Source of the DNA: Bifidobacterium breve
GTDB taxonomy: Bacteria > Actinomycetota > Actinomycetes > Nanopelagicales > Nanopelagicaceae
Reading direction: 5' to 3'
Assembly: GCA_945866305.1 (NCBI GenBank)
Contig: CAMBGS010000002.1
Coordinates: forward strand, 1-59,289
DNA length: 59,289 bases
The notes beneath the pieces are model-generated. The model made no database searches. It saw only the letters and a list, made by a program, of their open reading frames with translations, and was not told the DNA's origin. Shown here one piece after another: positions 21,023 to 35,211 of the stretch. Numbering within the stretch: position 1 is the first letter of the stretch; every line of letters starts with the position of its first letter. Made by a program: the position numbers and the translations under genes.

Positions 21023-22057
21023 TTAAAGTAGCGCGACTAGCGCATCTCCAACTTCTGTAGTGCTGCGCTTCTTATCTCCGCGAGCAAGTAAGTCGGCAGA
21101 TACAGCAACTTCGATTTCGCGAGCAGCTTCACCTAGCCCCATGTGCTCTAACAGCATTGCAACCGACATAACGGTTGCAGTTGGATCGGCTAAATTCTTA
21201 CCAGCGATATCTGGTGCTGAACCGTGCACTGGTTCAAACATAGATGGGAATTCGCGAGTTGGGTTGATATTGCCTGAAGCAGCAAGTCCGATACCTCCAC
21301 AAATTGCCGCAGAAATATCGGTCAAGATATCTCCAAACAAATTGTCAGAAACAACTACATCGAAGCGCTCTGGGCTATTTACAAAGAACATAGCTGCGGC
21401 ATCAACGTGTAGGTAATCGGTTGTCACTGTTGGAAATTCTTTAGCGACTTCTTCAAAGGTGCGCGTCCAAAGGCTTCCGGAATGAACCAGAACATTGTTC
21501 TTGTGCACAAGGGTTAACTTCTTGCGATCGCGCTTTTCGGCCCGAGCAAAGGCATCGCGAATAACTCGCTCTGCACCGCGACGGGTGTTAAGTGATTCTT
21601 CGGTTGCAATTTCATTCGCGGTTCCAATTGCAAGTGTCCCGCCTGCACCGGAATATGGGCCTTCAGTTCCTTCTCGAATCACAATGAAATCAATAGGGGA
21701 TTTAGTGGCAAGTGGACCTTTTACACCTGGGCGCAAAAGAGCGGGGCGTAGGTTTACGTAGTGATCAAATGCAAAGCGAAGTTTCAATAGCAAGCCACGT
21801 TCCAAAATTCCGCTTGGGACAGTTGGATCGCCGACCGCGCCGAGCAAGATGACATCTGATTTGGCTAGTTCTGCCATCACAGAATCGGGAAGGGCTTCTC
21901 CAGTGCGATGCCAGTAAGTGGCACCTAGGTCATATTCGGTCTTTTCAAAAGTTGCGCCGTGCTTTGCGGCAACTTTATCTAGAACACGAAGTCCTTGCGC
22001 GATTACTTCTGGACCAATGCCATCACCGGCTATAACTGCAAGATTTATCTTCTTCAC
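21023..22057 (-). CDS. leuB: 3-isopropylmalate dehydrogenase
   Basis: [47 protein letters not shown]. Confidence 0.95.
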   Translation of the reverse strand: MKKINLAVIAGDGIGPEVIAQGLRVLDKVAAKHGATFEKTEYDLGATYWHRTGEALPDSVMAELAKSDVILLGAVGDPTVPSGILERGLLLKLRFAFDHYVNLRPALLRPGVKGPLATKSPIDFIVIREGTEGPYSGAGGTLAIGTANEIATEESLNTRRGAERVIRDAFARAEKRDRKKLTLVHKNNVLVHSGSLWTRTFEEVAKEFPTVTTDYLHVDAAAMFFVNSPERFDVVVSDNLFGDILTDISAAICGGIGLAASGNINPTREFPSMFEPVHGSAPDIAGKNLADPTATVMSVAMLLEHMGLGEAAREIEVAVSADLLARGDKKRSTTEVGDALVALL

Positions 22058-22069
22058 TATCTTCCCTCC

Positions 22070-24998
<2,929 letters not shown>

Positions 24999-24999
<1 letters not shown>

Positions 25000-26759
25000 T
25001 AGAGCTCCTGTGAATCCCAGTCAGGCGCAGTTGCGCGAGCGATCATGATCTCATCGTTTGAAGTTCCGGCTGCAACCATTGGCCAAACCATCGCATCACG
25101 ATGAACGCGGAAGTCAACGACAACTGGTTGATCATTGATCGCCATAGCTTTTTCGATTGTTGCATCAACATCTGCTGGGTTCTCGCAAGAAAGTCCAACG
25201 CAGCCCATTGCTTCAGCCAGCAATGGAAAGTTGGGAACTCTCTTTGAATCAAGGCTGGTATTTGAATAACGGCTGTCATAGAACAAGGTCTGCCATTGGC
25301 GAACCATTCCTAAACTTTCATTATTGATGATTGCTACTTTAATCGGAATATTATTGAGTGCGCAAGTAACTAATTCTTGATTAGTCATCTGGAAACAACC
25401 ATCTCCATCAATAGCCCAAACTGTTGTATCTGGTGCGCCAACTTTGGCACCCATTGCTGCTGGTACCGCGTAACCCATGGTGCCCGCGCCGCCTGAGTTA
25501 AGCCAGGTGCGTGGCTTTTCGTAACTAATAAATTGTGATGCCCACATCTGATGTTGGCCAACGCCTGCTGCAAAGATTGTGTCTGGGCCACAGATTTTTC
25601 CAAGCCGTTCAATTACATATTGTGGTGATAGTGCACCATCTGCTGGCGTGTCATATCCCAATGGATATGTTGCTTTTAACTTATTCACACTGGCCAGCCA
25701 AGGTGAGATATCAGCACGGCCCTTTGCAAGAGTTGCTGTAAGTGCCGGAATCAAAGCCTTAATTGTTTCGCGCAAATCACCGATTACTGCAACATCGGCG
25801 TAACGGTTTTTACCTATTTCGGCAGGATCGATATCTGCGTGAATAACCTTTGCATTTTGGGCGAATGTTGAGAGCTTTCCAGTTACACGATCATCAAAGC
25901 GCGCGCCTAAAGTAATTAGTAGATCAGCCTTTTGTAAGCCAGTCACTGCGGCAACGGTGCCGTGCATTCCGGGCATACCCAGATGCAATGGATGTGAATC
26001 AGGGAATGCACCTCGTGCCATCAAAGTTGTAACAACAGGTGCACCAAGTAGTTGAGCGAGTTCTAACAATTCGCGAGCGGCATTAGCTTTAATAACTCCA
26101 CCACCAACATAGAAAATGGGCTTGGCAGATTGCGCAATAAGCGCGGCTGCATCATTGATCGCACCTTGGTTAGGTTGGGTCTGCGGTTTGTAGCCAGCTA
26201 AATTTATTGAAGTCGGCCAGTCATAAGTTGTCTGCTTTTGCAGAGCATCTTTAGCGATATCTACCAAGACTGGGCCAGGGCGGCCAGAAGTTGCAATATG
26301 AAATGCTTCAGCGATTACGCGCGGGATTTGGTCAGGATCTGTAACTAGAAAATTATGTTTGGTAAATGGCATTGTGATACCGCGGATATCTGCTTCCTGA
26401 AAAGCATCGGTACCAATAGCAAGTGAAGGAACTTGGCCAGTAATCGCAACCATTGGAACTGAATCCATTGCTGCATCAGCCAGTGGTGTTACCAAGTTTG
26501 TGGCACCTGGTCCAGAAGTTGCAATACAGACTCCCGCACGTCCCGTTACTTGTGCATAGCCAGTTGCCGCATGCCCAGCACCTTGTTCGTGACGAACCAA
26601 AATATGGCGAATAGTTGAGTCATAGATCGGATCGTAAGCAGGAAGAATTGCGCCACCAGGAATTCCAAACATCACATCGACGCCGGATGCTTCAAGGCTT
26701 TTCACCAATGAAGTTGCTCCAGTCATTGCGGTGCCGTTGGCAGTAGGCACGTGTGCCAT
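24999..26759 (-). CDS. ilvB: Acetolactate synthase large subunit
   Basis: [50 protein letters not shown] (ThDP motif). Confidence 0.97.
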
Positions 26760-26801
26760 CTTCTTACTCCTTTCCGTTTGCGGTTACTTTATTTATTAAA
26801 T

Positions 26802-26826
26802 AAAAAAACCCTCAGTTATCTGAGGG
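26802..26826 (-). terminator. Intrinsic terminator/attenuator upstream of ilvB
   Basis: Minus strand CCCTCAG-ATAA-CTGAGGG followed by TTTTTTT, between leader peptide and ilvB. Confidence 0.88.
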
Positions 26827-26850
26827 CGCGTGCTTTAAAAAGGCACGCGC
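26826..26850 (-). promoter_or_regulatory. GC-rich leader hairpin adjacent to the attenuator
   Basis: GCGCGTGC/GCACGCGC 8-bp perfect stem starting at the leader peptide stop codon. Confidence 0.8.
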
Positions 26851-26909
26851 TATCGAATCACCACCACAATTACAGACGATGACGAGATGAGCGCTAGCTT
26901 CTTTTGCAT
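26850..26909 (-). CDS. ilv operon leader peptide MQKKLALISSSSVIVVVIR
   Basis: 20-codon ORF with VIVVVI run directly upstream of hairpin plus terminator and ilvB. Confidence 0.85.
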   Translation of the reverse strand: MQKKLALISSSSVIVVVIR

Positions 26910-26915
26910 AGGCTT

Positions 26916-26945
26916 ATTGTCCAACGGCGACGGCGCTTGAGTCAA
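26916..26945 (-). promoter_or_regulatory. Candidate sigma70-type promoter for the ilv leader
   Basis: TTGACT (26940-26945), 18-nt spacer, GACAAT (26916-26921); -10 lies 6 nt upstream of leader ATG. Confidence 0.6.
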
Positions 26946-26975
26946 GGTGTGAGATGTAAGTCTCAAATTGTGAAA

Positions 26976-28649
26976 CTAGCCGCAGACCGCACCCTTTGAG
27001 GCTGAACCAACGGTCTTTGAATACTTAGCCAAAACCCCTCGAGTGAATTTATGAGGAAGTGGTTTCCAGCCGATTTTGCGGGATGCAAGTTCGGCTGGAT
27101 CTACCAATAGATCCAAAGTGCGCGCCTCAATATCGATTCGAATTAAATCGCCATCTTTGATAAATGCAATTGGGCCACCATCAACGGCTTCAGGTGCAAC
27201 GTGGCCGACGCAGAGTCCGGTTGATCCTCCAGAGAAACGTCCATCAGTTAATAGCAAAACTGACTTTCCAAGTCCGGCACCTTTGATTGCACCAGTGATC
27301 ATTAGCATCTCGCGCATTCCAGGTCCGCCTTTTGGACCTTCATAACGAATTACTACAACATCGCCTGCTTGAATTGTTCCATTTTGTAATGCAGTCATTG
27401 CTGCTTGCTCACGTTCAAATACACGGGCAGGGCCCTCAAAAGTTTCAATGCCTATACCAGCTGTCTTGCAAACAGCGCCGTCTGAGGCAAGAGATCCACC
27501 CAAAATTGTTATTCCCACATCTGTCGAAAGTGGCGTTGCGATTGCGTGCAAAATATCGCCATCTACATCCGGAGGGTTAATTCCTTCAAGATTTTCCGAC
27601 ATAGTTTTTCCTGTTACGGTCATTACATCTCCGTGTAATAAACCAGCATCAAGTAGCGCTTTCAAAATTACAGGAACGCCACCGACTTTATCCATATCGC
27701 TCATTACATAGCGACCAAATGGTTTTAAATCTCCTAGTAGAGGAACACGTGAGCCGATGCGATGGAAGTCATCTAAAGATAAATCAACTTCTGCTTCGTG
27801 AGCTATTGCCAGTAAATGAAGAACAGCATTTGTTGAACCGCCAACTGCCATAACTGCAGTGATTGCATTTTCGAAAGCTCGCTTAGTCAAGATGTCACGA
27901 GTGGTGAGCCCAAGTTTGATCATATTTACAACAGCGGCACCAGATGCAACTGCAAAAGCATCTCGGCGGCGATCAACTGCAGGAGGTGCTGCAGAACCTG
28001 GAAGGGAGAGCCCAATCGCTTCACCGACCGTTGCCATGGTGTTCGCGGTGAACATTCCGCCACATGCACCTTCGCCTGGACAAATTGCACGTTCGATTTG
28101 ATCAACGCGCTCTTTGGTAATTAACCCGCGCGCGCAAGCACCAACGGCTTCAAATGCATCAATGATTGTCACATCTTGGCCATCGACATTTCCTGGAAGA
28201 GTTGAACCGGCATACACGAACACGGATGCAACATCGATGCGGGCTGCCGCCATCATCATTCCGGGAAGTGATTTATCGCAACCGGCGAAGGTGACCATTC
28301 CATCTAAACGCTCTGCCTGCATAACGGTTTCGACGGAATCTGCAATAACTTCACGCGAGACAAGTGAGAAGTGCATTCCTTCGTGGCCCATTGAAATTCC
28401 ATCTGAAACCGAAATCGTTCCGAACTGCATTGGGAAACCACCGGCATCAATTACGCCTTGCTTTGAAGCTTTCGCTAAACGATCAAGTGAGAGATTGCAC
28501 GGGGTGATTTCATTCCAAGATGATGCAATACCAATTTGTGGTTTTACCCAGTCAGCATCTGACATACCAACTGCTCTTAACATTCCGCGAGCAGGTGCGC
28601 GTTCTATTCCATCTGTGACCAAACCCGAACGTGGCTTCATCTGCGACAT
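26976..28649 (-). CDS. ilvD: Dihydroxy-acid dehydratase
   Basis: [19 protein letters not shown]-like, [38 protein letters not shown]. Confidence 0.97.
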   Translation of the reverse strand: MSQMKPRSGLVTDGIERAPARGMLRAVGMSDADWVKPQIGIASSWNEITPCNLSLDRLAKASKQGVIDAGGFPMQFGTISVSDGISMGHEGMHFSLVSREVIADSVETVMQAERLDGMVTFAGCDKSLPGMMMAAARIDVASVFVYAGSTLPGNVDGQDVTIIDAFEAVGACARGLITKERVDQIERAICPGEGACGGMFTANTMATVGEAIGLSLPGSAAPPAVDRRRDAFAVASGAAVVNMIKLGLTTRDILTKRAFENAITAVMAVGGSTNAVLHLLAIAHEAEVDLSLDDFHRIGSRVPLLGDLKPFGRYVMSDMDKVGGVPVILKALLDAGLLHGDVMTVTGKTMSENLEGINPPDVDGDILHAIATPLSTDVGITILGGSLASDGAVCKTAGIGIETFEGPARVFEREQAAMTALQNGTIQAGDVVVIRYEGPKGGPGMREMLMITGAIKGAGLGKSVLLLTDGRFSGGSTGLCVGHVAPEAVDGGPIAFIKDGDLIRIDIEARTLDLLVDPAELASRKIGWKPLPHKFTRGVLAKYSKTVGSASKGAVCG

Positions 28650-28723
28650 AGGCTGAAGTCTATTAGAATCGGCTCATTCACTCCAGTTAAAACTCATTAA
28701 TTTACTTTCTAGAGGAGATCCTT

Positions 28724-30196
28724 GTGTCAAAAAAGCCTGTCCAAATTGGAATTGACGGTCTAGATCCAACAAGATGGCGAACTTTATTCGTTGTGGCTAT
28801 TTCCCAATTAATGCTCGTACTCGATAGCTCGATTATGAATATCGCTATTCCGAGCGCCAAAATTGATCTCGGAATTAGTGATGCCAATCAACAATGGGTT
28901 ATCACTGCGTACACCTTGGCATTTGGTTCATTGCTTCTACTCGGTGGTCGTATTGGCGATTACATGGGGCGTAAGAAAATCTTTATAATTGGATTGATTG
29001 GTTTTGCAGCAGCATCCGCATTCGGTGGGATCGCCTCAACTCAAGGAATGCTCTTTGCTTCCCGTGCTTTACAAGGTGTTTTTGGTGCCTTACTTGCACC
29101 GGCTGCTCTCGCCATCATCTCGGTCACCTTCACTGTTCCAGCAGAGCGCGCCAAGGCATTTGGAGTATTTGGTGCAATCTCGGGTGGAGGCGCTGCAATC
29201 GGCTTGATCTTGGGTGGCGCGTTGACTGAATTCTTTTCATGGCGTTGGTGCCTTGGCGTAAACACTCCAATTGCAATTGTGGCTGCATTACTCGCTTTCA
29301 AATTCGTGCGTGAGTCAAAGGCCGAAGGTGATAACACGTATGACATTCCAGGTGTTTTAACTGCAACTGCTGGACTCTTCTCACTTACCTATGGATTTAA
29401 TGAAGCTGCGACAAAAGGTTGGTCCTCATCTACAACAATCTCATTCTTGGTTGTCGCAGTCGCCCTGCTCGTAATATTTGTAGTTATTGAAATGAAGGTG
29501 GCGAATCCGCTTATGCCACTTCGTGTGGTTACAGAGCGCAACCGTGGTGGTTCATACCTTGGCTCACTCGTTGTTGGTGCTGGACTATTTTCAATGTTCT
29601 TATTCCTAGGTCTTTATCTGCAAGTAATTCTTGGATACACCCCGTTGAAATCAGGGTTTGCTTTCCTACCATTTACTGCGGGCATAATCATCTTCGCCGG
29701 AATTGCATCTCAACTTTTACCAAAGGTTGGCCCTAAGGCGCTAATGGTGCCCGGATTGATTGCCGCAGGATTTGGGCTATTGGCGCTCTCTCGTATTACC
29801 CCAGAGACTTCATATATAACACACGTGTTGCCATCTTTGTTAATTATGAGTTCGGGAATGGCGTTGGTATTTATACCTCTTACTTCCACTTCACTCCACG
29901 GTGTCTCCTCCCATGACACGGGAGTTGCCAGCGCAATGCTTAATACTTCTCAGCAAATCGGTGGATCATTGGGAACTGCGCTGCTAAATACTGTGGCCGC
30001 CACTGCTACAACCACTTTTGCTGCCGCCAATTCTCAACTAGGTGAGAAAGTGATGCCATTTGCAATGACTCATGGATTCACCGTTGCTTTCAAATTTAGT
30101 GCAGCGCTGCTATTTGTTGGAGCAGTCGTACTCTTCTTCTTTATTAACGTCGGTAAAGATTCACTCGTTGAAACCGAAGGCGTGGCTGTCCATTAA
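28724..30196 (+). CDS. MFS transporter, DHA2/EmrB-QacA-like drug exporter
   Basis: 490 aa, multiple TM segments, LDSSIMNIAIPSAKIDLGIS, LGGRIGDYMGRKKIF; GTG start with GAGGAG upstream. Confidence 0.88.
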   Translation: MSKKPVQIGIDGLDPTRWRTLFVVAISQLMLVLDSSIMNIAIPSAKIDLGISDANQQWVITAYTLAFGSLLLLGGRIGDYMGRKKIFIIGLIGFAAASAFGGIASTQGMLFASRALQGVFGALLAPAALAIISVTFTVPAERAKAFGVFGAISGGGAAIGLILGGALTEFFSWRWCLGVNTPIAIVAALLAFKFVRESKAEGDNTYDIPGVLTATAGLFSLTYGFNEAATKGWSSSTTISFLVVAVALLVIFVVIEMKVANPLMPLRVVTERNRGGSYLGSLVVGAGLFSMFLFLGLYLQVILGYTPLKSGFAFLPFTAGIIIFAGIASQLLPKVGPKALMVPGLIAAGFGLLALSRITPETSYITHVLPSLLIMSSGMALVFIPLTSTSLHGVSSHDTGVASAMLNTSQQIGGSLGTALLNTVAATATTTFAAANSQLGEKVMPFAMTHGFTVAFKFSAALLFVGAVVLFFFINVGKDSLVETEGVAVH

Positions 30197-30234
30197 TTAA
30201 GAATTAACGGAAGTAGGGTCTTACGTACTACCAA

Positions 30235-30279
30235 ACACCCCTTGAGCGTTTAATAAGGCAATCAAACGCTCAGGGTGTG
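30235..30279 (+). terminator. Long hairpin between MFS gene and VOC gene, possible terminator
   Basis: ACACCC-c-TTGAGCGTTT ... AAACGCTCA-GGGTGTGT; no clear poly-U tract, so factor-dependent or boundary role is possible. Confidence 0.5.
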
Positions 30280-30357
30280 TGATTTCGCATCCAAATGACT
30301 TCCCGCGTTGCAACCTCGTTGCTATCTTTATCTCGTGGTTGAAAAAGGCGGCGTGCA

Positions 30358-30843
30358 ATGATTATTGGAGTGATGCATTTTTCGTTTACCGTTTCAGATA
30401 TCGAAAAATCTGTCGCCTGGTACACGGATGTACTTGGTCTTGGATTGGTTAGTCGCCAACGCCAAAATAACAAATACACTCAAACATTAGTTGGAATGTC
30501 AGAAGCGGTTCTTGAAGTCGCACGATTCCAAATCATCAACGCTCCTCTAGCTCCTTCAGATCATATTTTGGAGTTAGTTCAATATGTTGCACCCATCGGT
30601 CAAGTCATCCCCTTGAAAACGAATAGTCCTGGAGTCGCACACTTAGCTTTTCTAGTATCTGACATCGTAGAAAGATTTAACAGACTCTCAAATCTAGGAG
30701 TTATCTTTAGAAATCCTCCAGTGTTAATTACTGAGGGCACCAATCGTGGGGGTATGGTTTGCTATTTCCAAGGACCAGATGGTGAAACATTAGAGTTCTT
30801 ACAACCTTCTCCTGAAAATCTAGAAAAAATGCTTCATAAATAG
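30358..30843 (+). CDS. VOC (glyoxalase/bleomycin resistance/dioxygenase) family protein
   Basis: MHFSFTVSDIEKSVAWYTDVLGLGLVSR, YFQGPDGETLEFLQP. Confidence 0.85.
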   Translation: MIIGVMHFSFTVSDIEKSVAWYTDVLGLGLVSRQRQNNKYTQTLVGMSEAVLEVARFQIINAPLAPSDHILELVQYVAPIGQVIPLKTNSPGVAHLAFLVSDIVERFNRLSNLGVIFRNPPVLITEGTNRGGMVCYFQGPDGETLEFLQPSPENLEKMLHK

Positions 30844-30859
30844 AAACGGAGAAAGCCAT

Positions 30860-31870
30860 ATGAGTGAATCTCCTAGGAGTATGACAGCGATAGTTAAGAT
30901 GGCAATCGGTTCAGATTCAATTTCTGTGATCTCGTGGCCACGTCCCGTCCCTAAAGCGGGTCAAGTTATTTTAGAGGTACACGGCGCTGGTGTTTGTGGA
31001 ACGGATCTTCATATCGCAGTTGATGCTTATCCAAATATTCCACCAGTTGTTATGGGACATGAAGTTGCAGGGAAAGTCGTTGAAATCGGTAACGGCGTTG
31101 ATGCAAACTGGTTAGGTTTAAGAGTTGCCTGCGAAACGCATCACCAAGTTTGTAAATGTGATTTTTGCAGAGGCGGTCGAAGAAATTTATGCAAGAACAA
31201 GACATCTATGGGATCTTTTGTTGATGGCGGATTTGCTACTCACGTTGCAGTAGATGAGGAGTTGCTTCATTTAATTCCGGATTCGATTACAGATCATGAA
31301 TCTGCGTTAACGGAACCCTTGGCCTGTGTCTGCCACGTTCTTTTAGATCCACCATTAATCAACGTCGCAGATACAGTCTTAGTGATAGGTCCTGGGCCGA
31401 TTGGGTTACTAGCTGCCCAGGTGGCTAGAGCAATGGGAGGCATCGTGACAATTTGTGGCTTAGAAAAAGATCAGATGCGATTAGGCGTGGCACAAGATAT
31501 AGGTTTTAACACAACGCACTCTCCAGAACCAGAAGGTTTTGATGTTGTCATTGAATGTTCTGGTAGCGAAGGCGGCATTAGTACGGGGCTCAAATCAGCA
31601 CGACGTGGTGGTCGTTATATCGCCGTAGGAATAGTCGGTCATGATGTTAATTTCTCTGCAGATGCAATTCTGTACAAAGAACTTTTAATTAGTTCTGGTT
31701 TTGCTTCCACACCACAATCATGGAATCGAGCACTTAGACTATTAGAAAATTCACAAGTGTCGCTTTCTCCACTGATCAGTAGGGTAGAACCGCTAAAGAA
31801 TTGGCCGAGCGTCTATAAAGATTTAGGAAATGCTGATGTCCTAAAAATAGTATTTGATCCGAGAATCTAG
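30860..31870 (+). CDS. Zinc-dependent medium-chain alcohol/polyol dehydrogenase
   Basis: GAGVCGTDLHI, MGHEVAGKVVEIG, structural-Zn cysteine cluster CKCDFCRGGRRNLCKN, VIGPGPIGLLAAQVARAMG. Confidence 0.9.
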   Translation: MSESPRSMTAIVKMAIGSDSISVISWPRPVPKAGQVILEVHGAGVCGTDLHIAVDAYPNIPPVVMGHEVAGKVVEIGNGVDANWLGLRVACETHHQVCKCDFCRGGRRNLCKNKTSMGSFVDGGFATHVAVDEELLHLIPDSITDHESALTEPLACVCHVLLDPPLINVADTVLVIGPGPIGLLAAQVARAMGGIVTICGLEKDQMRLGVAQDIGFNTTHSPEPEGFDVVIECSGSEGGISTGLKSARRGGRYIAVGIVGHDVNFSADAILYKELLISSGFASTPQSWNRALRLLENSQVSLSPLISRVEPLKNWPSVYKDLGNADVLKIVFDPRI

Positions 31871-31881
31871 CTACTAAAGGT

Positions 31882-33390
31882 TTAGTTAGAAGGCTGACCT
31901 AAATGGCCAAGCAGGAGCTCTCGTACGCGAGCGGCATCTGCTTGGCCTTTTGTCTCTTTCATGACTGCGCCAATTAGCGCGCCCGCTGCGGGAACATGTC
32001 CGTTGCGCACCTTATCGGCGGTCTCTACTTGATCTGCACAAACTTTTTCAATCGCTGCCATTAGTGCGCGATCATCGTTAACAACTTTGATACCGCGCTT
32101 GGCAACTACTTGACTTGGGGTTCCCTCCCCCGCGATTACGCCCTCTACAACTTGGCGCGCTAATTTATCTGTCAGCTCACCCGCAGCAACAAGTGCGACG
32201 ATTTCAGCAACATCTTTAGGTGCGATTGTAAGTTCGGTAAGCGCAACTTCTTTCTCGTTAGCAATACGGGAAATTTCACCTAGCCACCAAGTGCGCGCCT
32301 TAGTTGGATCTGCACCAAGCAGAACTGTCTCTTCGACAATATCTAGAACATCGGCGTTAATCATCGCCGCCATTTCTTTATCAGGCACAGCCCATTGCTC
32401 TTTCAGGCGTTTGCGACGAATTGAAGGGCGCTCTGGCTGTTGCGCGCGAAGCTCTTCAATCCAGGCAGCAGCAGGAGCAACTGGAACTAGATCTGGTTCT
32501 GGGAAGTAACGGTAATCCTCAGCTTGTTCCTTTGATCGACCCGAACGTGTAAGTCCAGTATCTTCTTGGAAGTGACGCGTCTCTTGTTTTACTTTCTTGC
32601 CTTCATTTAATAATTCGGCATGGCGGATCATTTCTCCACGAATCGCGCGTTCCACCGAACGCAGCGAGTTAACGTTCTTAGTCTCTGAACGAGTACCTAA
32701 TACATCTGACCCAATCAAACGCAGTGAAACGTTGGCGTCACATCTAAGTGAACCTTGCTCCATCTTCACATCTGAAACTTTAAGACCGCGCAAAATATCG
32801 CGAAGTTCAGCAACGTAAGCCTTGGCAACTTCTGGAGCATATTTCCCAGTGCCAGGAACGATCTTGGTAACAATTTCAACGAGCGGAATACCAGCGCGGT
32901 TGTAATCAAGAAGTGAATATTCGGCTCCGTGAATGCGACCGGTTGCGCCACCGACGTGGAGTGATTTGCCGGTGTCTTCTTCCATGTGCACGCGTTCAAT
33001 TTCGATACGGAATTGCTTCGCACCTTCATCGGTATCAATTTCAACATCAACAAAGCCATCAAAACAGATTGGCTCGTCGTATTGTGAAATCTGGAAGTTC
33101 TTCGGCATATCCGGATAGAAATAGTTTTTACGAGCGAAGCGGCTATGCGGCGCGATCTGACAATTAAGGGCTAAGCCAATCTTTATCGTTGATTCAATTG
33201 CCTTCGCATTTACAACCGGTAGCGCACCCGGTAGCGCAAGACACACTGGGCAAGTTTGGGTATTAGGTTCTCCACCGAAAGTTGTGCTGCAAGAACAGAA
33301 CATTTTTGATTCAGTATTTAGCTCGACGTGAACTTCTAGCCCCAATACCGGTTCGTACTTTGCAATTACATCATCGTATGAAAGCGCCAT
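31882..33390 (-). CDS. gatB: Asp/Glu-tRNA amidotransferase subunit B
   Basis: [37 protein letters not shown]; start at MALSYDD (TAATG overlap with gatA). Confidence 0.97.
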   Translation of the reverse strand: MALSYDDVIAKYEPVLGLEVHVELNTESKMFCSCSTTFGGEPNTQTCPVCLALPGALPVVNAKAIESTIKIGLALNCQIAPHSRFARKNYFYPDMPKNFQISQYDEPICFDGFVDVEIDTDEGAKQFRIEIERVHMEEDTGKSLHVGGATGRIHGAEYSLLDYNRAGIPLVEIVTKIVPGTGKYAPEVAKAYVAELRDILRGLKVSDVKMEQGSLRCDANVSLRLIGSDVLGTRSETKNVNSLRSVERAIRGEMIRHAELLNEGKKVKQETRHFQEDTGLTRSGRSKEQAEDYRYFPEPDLVPVAPAAAWIEELRAQQPERPSIRRKRLKEQWAVPDKEMAAMINADVLDIVEETVLLGADPTKARTWWLGEISRIANEKEVALTELTIAPKDVAEIVALVAAGELTDKLARQVVEGVIAGEGTPSQVVAKRGIKVVNDDRALMAAIEKVCADQVETADKVRNGHVPAAGALIGAVMKETKGQADAARVRELLLGHLGQPSN

Positions 33391-34886
33391 TATTTGGCAC
33401 CTCCTAACGCTGGAGCTTTTGAAATCAAATGTCCACCCCATTTAGAAACAAGCGCTGCTTCAAGTGCTGCACCAACTTGATACAGGCGTTGATCCTGCAT
33501 CGCTGGAGCCATGATCTGGAAACCAACTGGCAAGTTATCTTCATCTGCCAGACCCGCAGGCAGGCTCATCCCGCAAATTCCAGCCAAGTTAACTGGAATT
33601 GTTGCAACATCGGCTAAATACATTGCAATTGGATCTTCGGACTTCTCACCGATCTTAAATGCGGTGATCGGAGATGTCGGAGATACCAATACATCCGCTT
33701 GGGTAAAAGCTTTCTTGTAATCTTCAATGATCAGAGTGCGAATCTTCTGTGCACTTCCGTAATAAGCATCGTAATAACCAGATGAAAGTGCATAGGTTCC
33801 GAGAATGATGCGACGCTTAACTTCGCGGCCAAAACCAGCTTCGCGGGTGGCGTTCATAACAGTTTCTGCTGATGCTCCGTCTGCTTCACCAGTGCGAAGT
33901 CCATAGCGCATGGCATCAAAGCGTGCCAAGTTAGAAGAGCATTCCGATGGCGCAATTAGATAATATGCAGCAAGCGCGTATTCAAAACTTGGACAATCCA
34001 CTTGCACTATTTCTGCCCCAAGGGAAGCCAAAATATCTAATGATTCATTGAAACGCGCCAGCACTCCTGTTTGATAACCATCACCTTGCAGTTGCTTAAT
34101 TACACCGATCTTTAAACCTTTAACATCGCCAGACTTTGCAGCGGCAACAACTGCGGGCACTGGTGCATTAAGACTGGTGGCATCCTTTGGATCGTGTCCG
34201 GCAATAACTTCGTGCAAGAGCGCGGTATCTAAAACTGTTCGACCAAATGGTCCGGCCTGATCCAAACTAGATGAGTACGCAATTAAGCCGTAGCGCGAGA
34301 CAGCGCCGTAAGTTGGACGAACACCAACAATTCCGGTGAGTGCGGCTGGCTGGCGAATAGAACCACCAGTATCTGAGCCGATTGCAATCGGTGCCTCAAA
34401 AGCACTTACAGCTGCAGCAGATCCACCACTTGAACCACCGGGTGTGCGTGTTAAATCCCAGGGATTGAATGTTGGTCCGTAACCAGAATTTTCAGTTGAT
34501 GAACCCATTGCAAATTCATCCATATTTGTCTTGCCTAAAATTACGACGCCAGCCGCTTTCAACTTTGCTACGACAGTTGAGTCATATGGTGGCTTCCAAT
34601 CCTGCAAAATCTTGGACCCTGCAGTTGTTGGAACTCCTTCTTGAGCGAGAACATCTTTAAGCGCAAGTGGGATTCCCGCAAGTGGACCTAACTTTTTTCC
34701 ACTGGCACGATCAGCATCAACAGCTGCCGCCTGCTTAAGTGCGCTTTCACCATCAACATGTAAGAAAGCTTTTACCTTCGGGTCAACCTCTGCGATCCGA
34801 TCTAAATGAAGTTTGGTTAGCTCAACAGAAGTGGTCTCGCCCTTTTCCAGGGCAGCCGACATTTGGGCAGCGGTATTTTTAATCAT
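33390..34886 (-). CDS. gatA: Asp/Glu-tRNA amidotransferase subunit A
   Basis: Amidase signature [33 protein letters not shown]. Confidence 0.97.
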   Translation of the reverse strand: MIKNTAAQMSAALEKGETTSVELTKLHLDRIAEVDPKVKAFLHVDGESALKQAAAVDADRASGKKLGPLAGIPLALKDVLAQEGVPTTAGSKILQDWKPPYDSTVVAKLKAAGVVILGKTNMDEFAMGSSTENSGYGPTFNPWDLTRTPGGSSGGSAAAVSAFEAPIAIGSDTGGSIRQPAALTGIVGVRPTYGAVSRYGLIAYSSSLDQAGPFGRTVLDTALLHEVIAGHDPKDATSLNAPVPAVVAAAKSGDVKGLKIGVIKQLQGDGYQTGVLARFNESLDILASLGAEIVQVDCPSFEYALAAYYLIAPSECSSNLARFDAMRYGLRTGEADGASAETVMNATREAGFGREVKRRIILGTYALSSGYYDAYYGSAQKIRTLIIEDYKKAFTQADVLVSPTSPITAFKIGEKSEDPIAMYLADVATIPVNLAGICGMSLPAGLADEDNLPVGFQIMAPAMQDQRLYQVGAALEAALVSKWGGHLISKAPALGGAK

Positions 34887-35182
34887 TCTGCTTCGCCCAA
34901 AATTTGAGGAACACGAAAACGTTGATCCTCCTGTGCCGGTGCGCCCGATAGCGCTTGATCTGGTGTCAGGCTTGGTAGAACTACATCTTCTCTAAAAATA
35001 TTTTCTAACGGTTGCGGATGCGAAGTCGCTTTTACACCTTCCAGGTTAAGTTCTTGGACGCGAGCGACTGCATCAAGGATGCTGCCAAATTGTGATGAAA
35101 GGTTTATGAGTTCGGCTTCGCTCATTTCGATGCGAGCCAGCGCGGCAAGTTTGGCTACTTCATCACGCGAAAGGCTGCTCAT
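34883..35182 (-). CDS. gatC: Asp/Glu-tRNA amidotransferase subunit C
   Basis: [22 protein letters not shown]; start at MSSLSRDE. Confidence 0.94.
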   Translation of the reverse strand: MSSLSRDEVAKLAALARIEMSEAELINLSSQFGSILDAVARVQELNLEGVKATSHPQPLENIFREDVVLPSLTPDQALSGAPAQEDQRFRVPQILGEAE

Positions 35183-35211
35183 AATGCTCCTGAGTTTAAT
35201 GAGAAAGGTGG

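Noticed and set aside
26950-26965. TGAGA-TGTAAG-TCTCA hairpin after ilvD
   Set aside because: Only a 5-bp stem with no U-tract; too weak to call a terminator
28114-28656. 180-aa plus-strand ORF antisense to ilvD
   Set aside because: Fully overlaps the strongly supported ilvD on the other strand; no recognisable motifs; typical shadow ORF
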